The notes below the pieces were generated by a model. The model searched no databases and was not told where the DNA came from. It saw only the letters and a list, made by a program, of their open reading frames with translations. A stretch of 64,000 nucleotides of DNA from NCBI GenBank assembly GCA_910585815.1, contig CAJUFJ010000006.1, forward strand, positions 12,178 to 76,177, in the 5' to 3' direction. Both the position numbers and the translations under genes were made by a program. The stretch comes from an uncultured Oscillospiraceae bacterium. GTDB taxonomy: Bacteria > Bacillota > Clostridia > Oscillospirales > Oscillospiraceae. Shown piece by piece: positions 50,317 through 59,914 of the stretch (position 1 is the first letter of the stretch; each line of letters opens with the position of its first letter).

Positions 50317-50910
50317 TCATTTTTCTATCCCCGCCAGAATGGCCGACAGCAGTTCCTCCCGGCCGGTGCCCTTTTCGGCGGAGAAGGGGATCAGCCGGTC
50401 CTCCTCGCTCAGTTCCAGGGTGTCCCGGATGCGCTGGAGGTTGGGCTCTATCTCGCTCTTTTTCAGCTTATCCAGCTTGTTGGCCACGATAATCAGGGGA
50501 CAGCCCGTCTCTCGGAACCACTGGAACATGGTGCAGTCGTCGGCGGTGGGCTTGTGGCGGGAATCCACAATCATCACCCCCAGGGTGAGCAGGTCGGGCC
50601 GGGCGAAATAGTCCTCCATCAGCCGGCCCCACCGGTCCCGCTCCACCTTGGACACCTTGGCGTAGCCGTAGCCCGGCAGGTCCACCAGATAGAAGGCCCC
50701 GTCGATGTTGAAGTAGTTCACGTGGACGGTCTTCCCCGGCGCGGCCCCCACCCGGGCGAAGTTCTTCCGGTTGAGCAGCCGGTTAATCACCGACGACTTG
50801 CCCACGTTGGACCGCCCGGCAAAGGCCACCTGGGGCCGGCCGTCCTGAATAAAGGTTTTCGGGGAGACGGCGGAGAGGACGAACTCCGCTTTTTGTAAGT
50901 TGACTGGCAT
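50317..50910 (-). CDS. engB: Ribosome-biogenesis GTPase EngB/YsxC
   Basis: 197 residues. G1 is AGRSNVGKSSVINRLLNRKN, G3 DLPGYG and G4 ANKLDK. It is essential for 50S maturation in many bacteria. It ends the tig-clpP-clpX-lon-engB run, 10 bp after lon. Confidence 0.96.
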   Translation of the reverse strand: MPVNLQKAEFVLSAVSPKTFIQDGRPQVAFAGRSNVGKSSVINRLLNRKNFARVGAAPGKTVHVNYFNIDGAFYLVDLPGYGYAKVSKVERDRWGRLMEDYFARPDLLTLGVMIVDSRHKPTADDCTMFQWFRETGCPLIIVANKLDKLKKSEIEPNLQRIRDTLELSEEDRLIPFSAEKGTGREELLSAILAGIEK

Positions 50911-50920
50911 AGCGGCCTCC

Positions 50921-53356
50921 TCACTGGCTCAGCCGGGAGCTGCCCTCCCCCTTGGGGGCGGGGGGCAGGTCGGGCAGGGCCTCGTTCTTACTGGGACGGC
51001 CCCGGCGGCGGGGCGCGGGGACCTCCAGAGGACGGTTCAGCGCCTGGGACAGCACCTGGTCGGCCCGCTCTACCAGCACGAACTGGAGGGCCTTTCGCAC
51101 CGTCTGGTCGATCTCCTCCAGGTCTTTGGCGTTGTCAGCGGGAATGATAACGGTTTTGATGCCGTTGCGGAAGGCAGCCATGGTCTTTTCCTTCAGCCCG
51201 CCGATGGGCAGCACCCGGCCCCGGAGCGTGACCTCTCCGGTCATGGCAATCCCCCGGCGCACCGACACCCCGGTGAGGGCGGACACCATAGCTGTTGTGA
51301 TAGCGATACCGGCGGAAGGGCCGTCCTTGGGGACCGCCCCCTCGGGGAAGTGGACGTGGATGTCCTTCTCCTTGTAGAAGTCGGCGGGGAGGTTCAATCG
51401 CCCGGCCTGGCTGCGGATAAAGCTGAGGGCGGCGTGGGCCGACTCCTTCATCACGTCCCCCAGGTTGCCGGTGAGCTCCACCTTGCCAGAGCCGGGGACC
51501 ACGTTGACCTCCACCTCCAGGAGCTCGCCGCCTACGGAGGTCCAGGCCAGGCCGTTGACCACTCCCACACGCTCCTCCAGGGCCTGGCGCTCGGGGTGGT
51601 ACTTGGGCACGCCCAGGTACTCCTCCAGGTCCTTGTCGGTCACCTTAATCGTTTTAGCGCCCTCAGACACCACCTTCATGGCGGTCTTGCGGCAGACAGC
51701 GGCCAGCCGGCGCTCCAGCACCCGGACCCCCGACTCCCGGGTGTAGGCGGCGATAATCTCCCGCAGGGCGCCGTCGGACACCTTCAGTTGGGCCTTTGTC
51801 AGCCCGTGGCGCTTCAGCTCCTTGGGGAGGAGGTGCTTCTTGGCGATCTGCACCTTCTCCTCGTCGGTGTAGCTGGACAGCTCAATCACTTCCATCCGGT
51901 CCAGCAGGGGGCGGGGGATGGTATCGGTGGAGTTGGCGGTGGTGATAAACATGACCTGGGACAGGTCGAAGGGGATTTCAAGAAAATTGTCCCGGAAGGT
52001 GGCGTTCTGCTCCCCATCCAGCACCTCCAGCAGGGCGGAGGAGGGGTCCCCCCGGTGGTCCCGGCCCAGCTTGTCGATCTCGTCCAGCAGAATCAGGGGG
52101 TTGCAACTCTGGGCCTGATTGATGGCGGAGATAATCCGGCCGGGCATGGCCCCCACGTAGGTCTTCCGGTGGCCGCGAATTTCCGCCTCGTCGCTGACCC
52201 CGCCCAAGGAGATGCGGGCCAGCTTCCGGTTCATAGCCCGGGCCATGGACATGGCGATGGAGGTCTTGCCCACCCCCGGCGGGCCCACCAGACAGATGAT
52301 CTGGCCCTTCAGGTCGGGGGCCAGCTGGCGGACGGCCACAAACTCCAGCACCCGCTTTTTTACCTTGTCCAGGCCGAAGTGGTCCTGGTCCAGTGCCTTC
52401 TGGACGGCGGAGACATTCACCTTTTCCTTGGTAGTTTTGCCCCAGGGCAGCTCCAGGCAGATATCCAGGTAGTTGCGCAGGACGGTGCTCTCCGAGGAGC
52501 TGTAGGACTGCTTGGCCAGCCGGCCCAGCTCCTTGTTCAGCTTCTCCCGCACCGGATCGGGGAGCTTGGCCCGGGCGATTTTCTCCCGGTACTCCTCGAT
52601 TTCGTCGGCCTCCTCCCCCAGCTCGGTCTGGATGGCCTTCATCTGCTCCCGCAGGTAGTAGTCCCGCTGGTGGTCGTTCATCTGCTCCCGGGCCCGCTCC
52701 TGAATCTCCTGGTCCAGGGCGAGAATCTCCACCTCCCGCTCCAGCAGGCGGTAGAGCTTCTCCAGCCGCCTGGCGGGGCGCAGCTCCTCCAGGATGGACT
52801 GCTTGTCGCTGTTGCGCATGGGGATGTTCTGGGCGATATAGTCGGCGATGTGCCCCGGGTCCTGGCTGGCCAGCACATGGATCATCAGGTCGGGGGACAG
52901 CTTGGGGGAGAGCTCGGCATAGTTCTGGAACATCTCATAGGAGGCCCGAATGAGGGCCTCCGTCCGGGCGCTCCCTCTGGCCGGAACCTGGGGGACCTCG
53001 ATCTCCTCTACCTCAGCCTCCAGGTGGGGGATGGTGCGCAGCAGCTGGAGGAGACGGCCCCGGGCCTGGCCCTCCACCATCACCCGCACGTTGTCCCCGG
53101 GCATCCGGAGTATTTGACGGATGTTGGAGATGGTGCCCACCTGATACAGGTCGTCCAGCTCGGGCTCCTCCACCGAAATGTCCTTCTGGCCCACCAGAAA
53201 CACGGGGCTGCCGGCCGTCATGGCCGCCTCCAGCGCCCGGACCGAGGCCTCCCGGGACACCTCAAAGTGGATCAGCACATTGGGAAAGACCGTCAGCCCC
53301 CGCAGGGCGATCACGGGCATGGTGCTGGTGTGGAGAATATCCCATTCTTTCGACAT
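50921..53356 (-). CDS. lon: ATP-dependent protease Lon
   Basis: 811 residues. An N-terminal LonN domain (TMPVIALRGLTVFPNVLIHF), coiled coil, AAA+ module with Walker A GPPGVGKTS and the protease domain with the Ser in PKDGPSAGIAITTAM followed by a Lys about 43 residues later. It degrades misfolded and regulatory proteins. No transmembrane segments, so LonA type. Confidence 0.97.
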   Translation of the reverse strand: MSKEWDILHTSTMPVIALRGLTVFPNVLIHFEVSREASVRALEAAMTAGSPVFLVGQKDISVEEPELDDLYQVGTISNIRQILRMPGDNVRVMVEGQARGRLLQLLRTIPHLEAEVEEIEVPQVPARGSARTEALIRASYEMFQNYAELSPKLSPDLMIHVLASQDPGHIADYIAQNIPMRNSDKQSILEELRPARRLEKLYRLLEREVEILALDQEIQERAREQMNDHQRDYYLREQMKAIQTELGEEADEIEEYREKIARAKLPDPVREKLNKELGRLAKQSYSSSESTVLRNYLDICLELPWGKTTKEKVNVSAVQKALDQDHFGLDKVKKRVLEFVAVRQLAPDLKGQIICLVGPPGVGKTSIAMSMARAMNRKLARISLGGVSDEAEIRGHRKTYVGAMPGRIISAINQAQSCNPLILLDEIDKLGRDHRGDPSSALLEVLDGEQNATFRDNFLEIPFDLSQVMFITTANSTDTIPRPLLDRMEVIELSSYTDEEKVQIAKKHLLPKELKRHGLTKAQLKVSDGALREIIAAYTRESGVRVLERRLAAVCRKTAMKVVSEGAKTIKVTDKDLEEYLGVPKYHPERQALEERVGVVNGLAWTSVGGELLEVEVNVVPGSGKVELTGNLGDVMKESAHAALSFIRSQAGRLNLPADFYKEKDIHVHFPEGAVPKDGPSAGIAITTAMVSALTGVSVRRGIAMTGEVTLRGRVLPIGGLKEKTMAAFRNGIKTVIIPADNAKDLEEIDQTVRKALQFVLVERADQVLSQALNRPLEVPAPRRRGRPSKNEALPDLPPAPKGEGSSRLSQ

Positions 53357-53384
53357 AATATTTCAATTCCTCTCTGGGAAATTT

Positions 53385-53506
53385 AAGGCTCCCTCAAAGA
53401 GGGAGCTGTCACCGCCAGCGGCGGTGACTGAGGGAGTATTCCGTCGACGCACTCCCTCCGTCATTCGCTCCGCGAATGCCACCTCCCTCTGAGAGGGAGG
53501 CTTTTT
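53385..53506 (+). repeat. Palindromic intergenic repeat, family A
   Basis: AAGGCTCCCTCAAAGAGGGA through CCGCC.GGCGGTGACTGAGGG to GGGAGGCTTTTT, located between clpX and lon. The third hairpin is GCTCCGCGAATG-like rather than the CGGCTTCGCCG of the other copies. Confidence 0.8.
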
Positions 53507-53518
53507 AGTGAGGACAGA

Positions 53519-53558
53519 CGCCCCGGGCCCCGCTGTGGGGGCGGTGCGGGGCGTCTGA
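53519..53558. terminator. GC-rich terminator after clpX
   Basis: CAGACGCCCCG and CGGGGCGTCTG form an 11-pair stem, about 12 bases beyond the clpX stop on the minus strand. Confidence 0.65.
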
Positions 53559-53570
53559 TTTATGGTTATG

Positions 53571-54893
53571 TCAGCCGGCCCGGCCGTGGTCCCGGCGGCG
53601 GGGCTGCTCCACCTGGAGGGTGGCCTTGCCCAGTCTGGGCCGCTGGGTGCGCTCCGGATTTCGGGTCAGCTCCGGGGGAGCGCCGTCCTTAACACACTCC
53701 CCGGTGATGCTCACCTTGACAATGGTGGGGTCGGAAGGGATGTCGTACATGATTTGGTTCATGACCTCCTCCAGGATGGCCCGCAGGCCCCGGGCTCCGA
53801 TCTCCCGGGCCACCGCCCGGTCGGCCACCGCCTCCAGCGCCTCGGGGGTAAAGCTCAGCTCCACCTCGTCGTAGTTCAGCAGCACCTGATACTGCTTCAC
53901 CAAGGCGTTTTTGGGCTCGGTGAGGATGCGCACCATCTGGTCCCGGTCCAGGGATTCCAGGGTGGTCACCACCGGCATACGGCCCACCAGCTCGGGGATG
54001 ATGCCGTATTTCAGCAGGTCCTGGGGCTGGAGCTCAGCCATCAGCTCGCCCACATTGCGCTCCTTCTTACTCTTGATCTCCGCGCCGAAGCCCAGGGACC
54101 GCTTGTCCAGGCGGTGCTCGATGATCTTATCGATGCCGTCGAAGGCGCCGCCGCAGATAAAGAGGATGTTGTGGGTATCGATCTGGATAAACTCCTGGTG
54201 GGGGTGCTTCCGCCCGCCCTGGGGGGGGACGTTGGCCACGGTGCCCTCCAGAATTTTCAGTAAAGCCTGCTGCACGCCCTCGCCGGACACATCCCGGGTG
54301 ATGGAGGTATTCTCGCTCTTTCGGGCGATTTTATCCATCTCGTCGATATAGATGATGCCCCGCTCGGCCAGCTCGATGTCGTAGTCGGCGGCCTGCACCA
54401 GGCGCAGGAGAATATTCTCCACGTCGTCGCCCACGTAGCCCGCCTCGGTGAGGGTGGTGGCGTCGGCGATGGCAAAGGGCACCTTCAGCACCCGGGCCAG
54501 GGTCTGGGCGAACAGGGTCTTGCCGCAGCCGGTGGGGCCCATCAGCAGAATGTTGCTCTTTTGCAACTCCACATCCTCCGCTCCACCGAAGTAGATGCGC
54601 TTGTAGTGGTTATACACCGCCACCGACAGGGCCACCTTGGCCTTCTCCTGGCCGATGATATACTGGTCCAGAACGGCGTGTATCTCCCTGGGGGTGGGGA
54701 TAGCGTCGGGGATGTCCCCGGGGAACTGGTCGAAGTCGTCCAGCATCAGGGGCTCCTCCCCCATTGCGGCCATGCACAGCCCCACGCACTCGTCGCAGAT
54801 ATACACGCCGGGACCGGCGATCATCCGCTTTACCTGGTCCGGGTGCTTGCCGCAGAAGGAACACCGGACCTTTCTCTCGTCATTGTTTGCCAT
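53571..54893 (-). CDS. clpX: ClpX, ATPase subunit of ClpXP
   Basis: 440 residues. The N-terminal zinc domain (CSFCGKHPDQ, YICDECVGLC) is followed by Walker A GPTGCGKTLFAQTLARVL and the pore-loop region. It unfolds substrates for ClpP. It follows clpP by 25 bp in the same direction. The C-terminus is Arg-rich and longer than usual (about 20 extra residues). Confidence 0.97.
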   Translation of the reverse strand: MANNDERKVRCSFCGKHPDQVKRMIAGPGVYICDECVGLCMAAMGEEPLMLDDFDQFPGDIPDAIPTPREIHAVLDQYIIGQEKAKVALSVAVYNHYKRIYFGGAEDVELQKSNILLMGPTGCGKTLFAQTLARVLKVPFAIADATTLTEAGYVGDDVENILLRLVQAADYDIELAERGIIYIDEMDKIARKSENTSITRDVSGEGVQQALLKILEGTVANVPPQGGRKHPHQEFIQIDTHNILFICGGAFDGIDKIIEHRLDKRSLGFGAEIKSKKERNVGELMAELQPQDLLKYGIIPELVGRMPVVTTLESLDRDQMVRILTEPKNALVKQYQVLLNYDEVELSFTPEALEAVADRAVAREIGARGLRAILEEVMNQIMYDIPSDPTIVKVSITGECVKDGAPPELTRNPERTQRPRLGKATLQVEQPRRRDHGRAG

Positions 54894-54918
54894 TGAAACA
54901 CCTCGTTTACTCGGGAAA

Positions 54919-55500
54919 TCAGCGTTTGTCGATCACCTTGTCGATGAGGCCGTACTCCATGGCCTCCTGGGCGGTCATAAAGTTGTCCCGCTCGCAGTCA
55001 GCGGTGACTACCTCGATGGGCTTGCCGGTGTTTTCCGACAGGATGCGGTTCATCCGGGTCTTGATAATCTCCAGCCGGCGGAGATGGATGGCCATGTCGG
55101 TAATCTGGCCCTGGGTGCCGGCGGAGGGCTGGTGGATCATGATCTCCGCGTTGGGCAGGGCCAGCCGCTTGCCCTTGGCCCCGGAGGACAGCAGGAAGGC
55201 TCCCATGGAGGCGGCCATGCCGATGCAGATGGTGGACACGTCGCACTTGATATACTGCATAGTGTCGTAGATGGCCATGCCGGCCGTGACGGAGCCGCCG
55301 GGGCTGTTGATGTAGAACTGGATGTCCTTGTCCGGGTCCTGGGCCTCCAGATACAGCAGCTGGGCCACGATGAGGGAGGCGGTGGTGTCGTTGACCTCCT
55401 CCGACAGCATGACGATGCGGTCGTTCAGCAGGCGGGAGAAGATGTCGTAGGACCGCTCTCCCCGGTTGGTCTGCTCTACTACATAGGGAACTAAGCTCAT
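54919..55500 (-). CDS. clpP: ClpP, proteolytic subunit
   Basis: 193 residues. The catalytic Ser is in CIGMAASMGAFLLSSGAKGK and the His in EIMIHQPSAG; the Asp follows in the C-terminal part. Start context GGAG before the ATG at 55500. It forms the tetradecamer partnering ClpX. Confidence 0.97.
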   Translation of the reverse strand: MSLVPYVVEQTNRGERSYDIFSRLLNDRIVMLSEEVNDTTASLIVAQLLYLEAQDPDKDIQFYINSPGGSVTAGMAIYDTMQYIKCDVSTICIGMAASMGAFLLSSGAKGKRLALPNAEIMIHQPSAGTQGQITDMAIHLRRLEIIKTRMNRILSENTGKPIEVVTADCERDNFMTAQEAMEYGLIDKVIDKR

Positions 55501-55580
55501 AGTGATACTCCTTTTCTTCGATAAGATACCAGATTATACCCAAAGGAGGGGCAGTTCATTCCGTTTTATATACGCACGCG

Positions 55581-55606
55581 CCCGGGGCGGCCTTAACCGC
55601 CCCGGG
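55581..55606 (-). terminator. GC-rich hairpin after tig
   Basis: CCCGGGGCGG and CCGCCCCGGG form a perfect ten-pair stem just past the tig stop (55619). Transcription may be attenuated here before clpP. Confidence 0.7.
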
Positions 55607-55618
55607 ACGTATCTCTGT

Positions 55619-56992
55619 TTACTCCTCGTCGGGCTCGTCGGACTTCTTCTTGGCCCGGGTGCGCTTGGGCTTCTCCTCGCCCTCCTCCTCCTTCTTGGCC
55701 GCCTTCTTCGCCTTCTTGGCCTTGCCCTCCTTGGCGTTGGACAGGACCAGCTCGCTGGCCTTGCGCAGGGCCAGGTCCTTCTTCAGACCGTCGGCGGGGA
55801 CCAGCGCCTTCACCTGGTCGGCCTCCATGCTGTACTGCTCAGCCAGCTTGGCGATCTCGGCCTCATACTCCTCGTCGGAGACCTGGATGTCCTCCGCCTT
55901 GGCCACGGCGGTGAGGGCCAGCTCGGTCTGCACCTGCTTCAGGGCGGCGGGCTTGGCGGAGGCGCGCATCATCTCGGGGTTCATGCCCATCATGGACATG
56001 TACTGGTCCATGGGGATGCCCTGGCTCTGGAGGCGCATGGCGTAGTCGTCCATCAGCCGGTCGGTCTGGCTCTCCACCATACCGTCAGGGATCTCGCACT
56101 CCATGTTCTCCACCAGCTGCTCCATCACGGCGTTCTCAAAGTCGGCCTGGGCCTGGGCCTCCTTGCGCTGCTGGAGCTTTTCGCCCAGGTCCTTGCGGAA
56201 GTCGGCCAGGGTCTCGAACTCAGACACATCCTTGGCAAACTCGTCGTCCACCTCGGGGGCCTGGGACTCCTTCACCTCGTTGACCTTCACATGGAAGACC
56301 ACCGCCTTGCCGGCCAGGTCGGCGTGGTAGTCCTCGGGGAAGGTGATGTCGATGTCCTTCTCCTCGCCGGCCTTCATGCCGATGACCTGCTCCTCAAAGC
56401 CGGGGACGAACATGCCTGCGCCCAGCTTCAGGTCGTAGTTCTCGCCCTTGCCGCCGTCGAAGGGGGTGCCGTTGTCAAAGCCCTCAAAGTCAATCACGGC
56501 GGTGTCGCCCTTCTTGGCCTTGCGCTTCACGCTGACCAGGCGGGTGGCCCGGTCGATGTAGGGCTTGAGTTCCTCGTCGATGTCCTTATCGGTTACCTTG
56601 ACCTCCTCCTTGGGGGCGGTGAGGCCCTTATACTCGCCCAGCTTGGCCTCGGGGCGGACGGAGACCAGCGCCTTGAAGGTGAAGCCCTCCTTGCCCACCT
56701 CCACGATCTCCATCTTGGGGTAGCCCACGTCGTCCAGGCCCTGCTCCTTCACCGCCTCGTCGTAGGCGGCGGGATAGACGTCGTTGATAGCGTCCTCATA
56801 GAACACACCGGAGCCGTACATACCCTCGATGATCTTCCGGGGGGCCTTGCCCTTGCGGAAGCCGGGCACGTTGATACGGCCCCGGGTCTTCAGATAGACC
56901 TTCTGGATGGCGGCCTCAAAGGCGTCGGCCTCCACCTGAATGGTAAGCTCTACGGTGCTTTTCTCTTTCTTCTCAACATTAGTGACCTTCAT
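55619..56992 (-). CDS. tig: Trigger factor
   Basis: 457 residues. Ribosome-binding domain (INVPGFRKGKAPRKIIEGMY carries the GFRxGxxP signature), PPIase domain (GDTAVIDFEGFDNGTPFDGG) and helical C-domain. The Lys/Glu-rich tail is longer than usual. It catches nascent chains at the ribosome and heads the tig-clpP-clpX-lon-engB cluster. Confidence 0.97.
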   Translation of the reverse strand: MKVTNVEKKEKSTVELTIQVEADAFEAAIQKVYLKTRGRINVPGFRKGKAPRKIIEGMYGSGVFYEDAINDVYPAAYDEAVKEQGLDDVGYPKMEIVEVGKEGFTFKALVSVRPEAKLGEYKGLTAPKEEVKVTDKDIDEELKPYIDRATRLVSVKRKAKKGDTAVIDFEGFDNGTPFDGGKGENYDLKLGAGMFVPGFEEQVIGMKAGEEKDIDITFPEDYHADLAGKAVVFHVKVNEVKESQAPEVDDEFAKDVSEFETLADFRKDLGEKLQQRKEAQAQADFENAVMEQLVENMECEIPDGMVESQTDRLMDDYAMRLQSQGIPMDQYMSMMGMNPEMMRASAKPAALKQVQTELALTAVAKAEDIQVSDEEYEAEIAKLAEQYSMEADQVKALVPADGLKKDLALRKASELVLSNAKEGKAKKAKKAAKKEEEGEEKPKRTRAKKKSDEPDEE

Positions 56993-57177
56993 TTGTCAAT
57001 TTCCTCCTGTCGGTCCCGCCCCGGCACGGCCGGCAGGGGGCCTTTTTACTTACGCCACGACATTTTACCAGATACGCGGCCGTTTGAACAGTCTTTTTTT
57101 GAAATTTCCCGGAATTTTTCCGATTTGTATTTTGCGAGACCTAACGTCAAGGCGATTTGACGGAGATACCGCCTGTC

Positions 57178-57297
57178 AAAGGCTCCCTCTTTGAGGGAGC
57201 TGTCACCGCCAACGGCGGTGACTGAGGGAGTTTCCCGGCTGACGTACTCCCTCCGTCACGGGCTTCGCCCGTGCCACCTCCCTCTTAGAGGGAGGCT
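57178..57297 (+). repeat. Palindromic intergenic repeat, family A
   Basis: AAGGCTCCCTCTTTGAGG to GGGAGGCT, between tig and the phosphoesterase gene. Its right end supplies the phosphoesterase stop codon (57296-57298), as also happens at the XRE gene. Confidence 0.8.
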
Positions 57298-57982
57298 ACA
57301 GAATACACACCGGCCGGAAGCCAACATAGTCGGCGGCCACCAGGCGGTAGTCCACCGTTCCCTGCCGTCCGGTGACGGCCAGCCGGTGGCTCCCCCCGTG
57401 GAGGTGGCCGTAGCAGCACAGACTGACTCTGTACCGCTCCAGCAGGTCGAGAATCTCCTGACAGCGGTAGCCCTGATACAGGGGCGGGTAGTGGAGAAAG
57501 CACAGCTTTTCCCGCTCTCCCGCCGCCTTCAGCGATGCCTCCAGCCGGATCAGCTCCCGGTTGAAAATTTTGGCGGAGTGCTCCCCACGGTCCTCCTCGT
57601 AGAACCACCCCCGGGTGCCGCACAGGGCGGTCTCCCCGTAAAAGTGGCAGTTGTTGTGGAGGATATCCAGGGTGGAAAAGCCGTTTTCCGCAAAAAAGGC
57701 CTTCATCTTGGAGGCGGTGGTCCACCAGTAGTCGTGGTTGCCCTTGAGGAGGAGCTTTCGCCCCCCCGGCAGGGCGTCCAAAAAGGCGAAGTCGGCCCGG
57801 GCCTCCTCCAGGCTCATGCCCCATGATACATCCCCGCAGATTACCACGGTGTCCTCCGGGGAAATAACCTGAAACCCCTCTTTCAGCTTGTCCACATAGC
57901 CCGTCCAGCCCCCGCCGAACACGTCCATGGGCTTGTCGGATGCCAGGGACAGGTGGGTATCTCCAATGGCGTACAGGGCCAT
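57296..57982 (-). CDS. Metallophosphoesterase
   Basis: 228 residues from the ATG at 57982. The metal-binding motifs are in order: AIGDTHLSLA, ICGDVSWG, GNHDYWW and CYGHLHGG. The DHLS-like opening with two metals suggests a calcineurin-type phosphoesterase; the substrate is not known. It follows thrC by 4 bases and the final residues lie in a family A repeat. Confidence 0.86.
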   Translation of the reverse strand: MALYAIGDTHLSLASDKPMDVFGGGWTGYVDKLKEGFQVISPEDTVVICGDVSWGMSLEEARADFAFLDALPGGRKLLLKGNHDYWWTTASKMKAFFAENGFSTLDILHNNCHFYGETALCGTRGWFYEEDRGEHSAKIFNRELIRLEASLKAAGEREKLCFLHYPPLYQGYRCQEILDLLERYRVSLCCYGHLHGGSHRLAVTGRQGTVDYRLVAADYVGFRPVCIL

Positions 57983-57986
57983 AGGC

Positions 57987-59471
57987 TCACTCCAGCAGGG
58001 ACAGTACCGCGTCCACCATGTGGTCCTTCTCCACCACACGGGTGAAGCGGACCGCCTTGTCCCGCAGGCCGGCCAGCGGGGCGGGGGCGGGCTGGCCCGT
58101 TTTGGCGGTGAGCTGGTCCAGGGCGTCCAGGCCGGAGGCGATGCCGATCTCGCCCAGGGCCTCCAGCACGCTGTTACAGAATTTGAAGGGGCTGGCGGTG
58201 GAGGCCACGATGGCGGGGGTGTCGTCCCCCGTCTCCCGCCGGTACTGCTCCAGGGCGGAGAAGGCCACGGCGGTGTGGGTGTCGATCAGGTAGCCGTGCC
58301 GCTCGAACATGGTCCGGATAACCCGCTGGGTCTCCTGGTCGTCGCAGAAGTACCCCTTGAACCGCTTTTGCAGCCGGTCCTGAATACGGCCGCTCACCTT
58401 GTACCGGCCCGTCTCGGCCAGCTGGGTCATGTACTCCCGCACCTCCGCCGGGTCCTGGGTCAGGGCCAGCAGCAGCCGCTCCAGGTTGGAGGAGATCAGG
58501 ATGTCCATAGAGGGGGACATGGTGTTGTAAAACTGCCGGTTCCGGTCGTAGACCCCCTCCCGGAGGAATTCGGTGAGCACGTTGTTGCTGTTGGAGGCGC
58601 AGATCAGCTGGTCGATGGGCAGTCCCATCTCTTTGGCGTAGTAGGCGGCCAGGATGTTGCCGAAATTGCCGGTGGGGACGCAGACATTCACCGTCTGGCC
58701 GGGGGCGATCTTCTCGTCCCGAAGCAGGTCGCAGTAGGCGGAGATGTAGTAGACGATCTGGGGCAGCACCCGGCCCCAGTTGATGGAGTTGGCGGAGGAG
58801 AAGAAGTAGCCTCGGCGGGCCAGCTCCTGGCGGAGTGATTCGTCGGAAAACAGCTTTTTCACGCCGGTCTGCGCGTCGTCGAAGTTGCCCACCACGGCAG
58901 AGACGCCCACGTTGCCCCCCTCCTGGGTGACCATTTGCAGCTCCTGGACCTCAGACACCCCGTCCTTGGGGTAGAACACCAGGATTTTGGTGCGGGGCAC
59001 GTTTTTAAAGCCCTCCAGGGCCCCCTTCCCCGTGTCCCCCGAGGTGGCCACCAGGATGCACACCGTTTTGGTCTCCTCCGTCTTCGTCAGGGAGGCGGTG
59101 AGCAGGTGGGGCAGCATCTGCAGGGCCATGTCCTTGAAGGCGCAGGTGGGGCCGTGCCACAGCTCCAGGCAGTGGGTGTTGCTGTCCACCGTGTGGACGG
59201 GGGCCACCGCCGGGGAGTCGAACCGGTCCGGGCCGTAGGCGGCGTTGGCATAGTCGGTGAGCTCCTTGACGGAGAACTCCTCCAGATACTGCTTCATGAC
59301 ATACACCGCCCGCTGCTGGTAGGCCATGTCCCGCATGTCCTCCAGCGACTTGCCGGGCAGCTTGGGGATGTAGAAGGGGGTCAGCAGTCCTCCGTCCCTG
59401 GCCAGCCCCTGGGCGATGGCCTGGGAGGCGGAATATTGAATGGTATTGTCCCGTGTACTGATATACCGCAT
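57987..59471 (-). CDS. thrC: Threonine synthase
   Basis: 494 residues, the long fold-type II form. RYISTRDNTIQYSASQAIAQ is the N-terminal signature, the PLP lysine is in HGPTCAFKDMALQML, and VATSGDTGKGALEGF binds the phosphate. It converts O-phosphohomoserine to threonine. The promoter TTGACC-17-CATAAT lies upstream at 59507-59535. Confidence 0.96.
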   Translation of the reverse strand: MRYISTRDNTIQYSASQAIAQGLARDGGLLTPFYIPKLPGKSLEDMRDMAYQQRAVYVMKQYLEEFSVKELTDYANAAYGPDRFDSPAVAPVHTVDSNTHCLELWHGPTCAFKDMALQMLPHLLTASLTKTEETKTVCILVATSGDTGKGALEGFKNVPRTKILVFYPKDGVSEVQELQMVTQEGGNVGVSAVVGNFDDAQTGVKKLFSDESLRQELARRGYFFSSANSINWGRVLPQIVYYISAYCDLLRDEKIAPGQTVNVCVPTGNFGNILAAYYAKEMGLPIDQLICASNSNNVLTEFLREGVYDRNRQFYNTMSPSMDILISSNLERLLLALTQDPAEVREYMTQLAETGRYKVSGRIQDRLQKRFKGYFCDDQETQRVIRTMFERHGYLIDTHTAVAFSALEQYRRETGDDTPAIVASTASPFKFCNSVLEALGEIGIASGLDALDQLTAKTGQPAPAPLAGLRDKAVRFTRVVEKDHMVDAVLSLLE

Positions 59472-59506
59472 GTTGATCCTTCCTCACTTCAGTATTGATG
59501 GGTCCT

Positions 59507-59535
59507 ATTATGCCAGTTTTTTGCCCGATGGTCAA
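59507..59535 (-). promoter_or_regulatory. Promoter of thrC
   Basis: On the minus strand TTGACC (59535-59530), 17 bases and CATAAT (59512-59507). Confidence 0.6.
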
Positions 59536-59545
59536 GGGATTTATG

Positions 59546-59914
59546 CTAAAAGGCGTTTTCCAGGTGGAAAATCCCGGGATTTTCCGTGTCGGTGCCCTGG
59601 GGGGCGTAGATTTCGATGACGTCAAACCGGGGCTGGAGGCCGGTGGGGCGCCCGGCCAGATACAGCTCCGCTGCGGTGCGCAGCCGCTGCTGCTTGTGCC
59701 AGTCCACAAAGGCGGCCGCGGAGCCGTAGGCGGCGGTTTTCCGCAGCTTGACCTCCACAAAGCAGAGGTAAACCCCGTCCTCAGCAATCAGGTCGATCTC
59801 CCCAAAGCGGCATTTCCAGTTGAAGTCTGTCACCCGGAAGCCCTTGCGGCGCAGATACTCCGCGGCCTGGTCCTCCCCCCACCGGCCTCTCAGCCGGCTC
59901 TCCTGGCCGCTCAC
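59546..59914 (-). CDS. YraN-family (UPF0102) protein
   Basis: 122 residues. GRWGEDQAAEYLRRKGFRVT and CFVEVKLRKTAAYGSAAAFV carry the Holliday-junction-resolvase-like fold with D/E-x-K. It overlaps rnhB by 4 bases, the usual partner. Enzymatic role unproven. Confidence 0.92.
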   Translation of the reverse strand: MSGQESRLRGRWGEDQAAEYLRRKGFRVTDFNWKCRFGEIDLIAEDGVYLCFVEVKLRKTAAYGSAAAFVDWHKQQRLRTAAELYLAGRPTGLQPRFDVIEIYAPQGTDTENPGIFHLENAF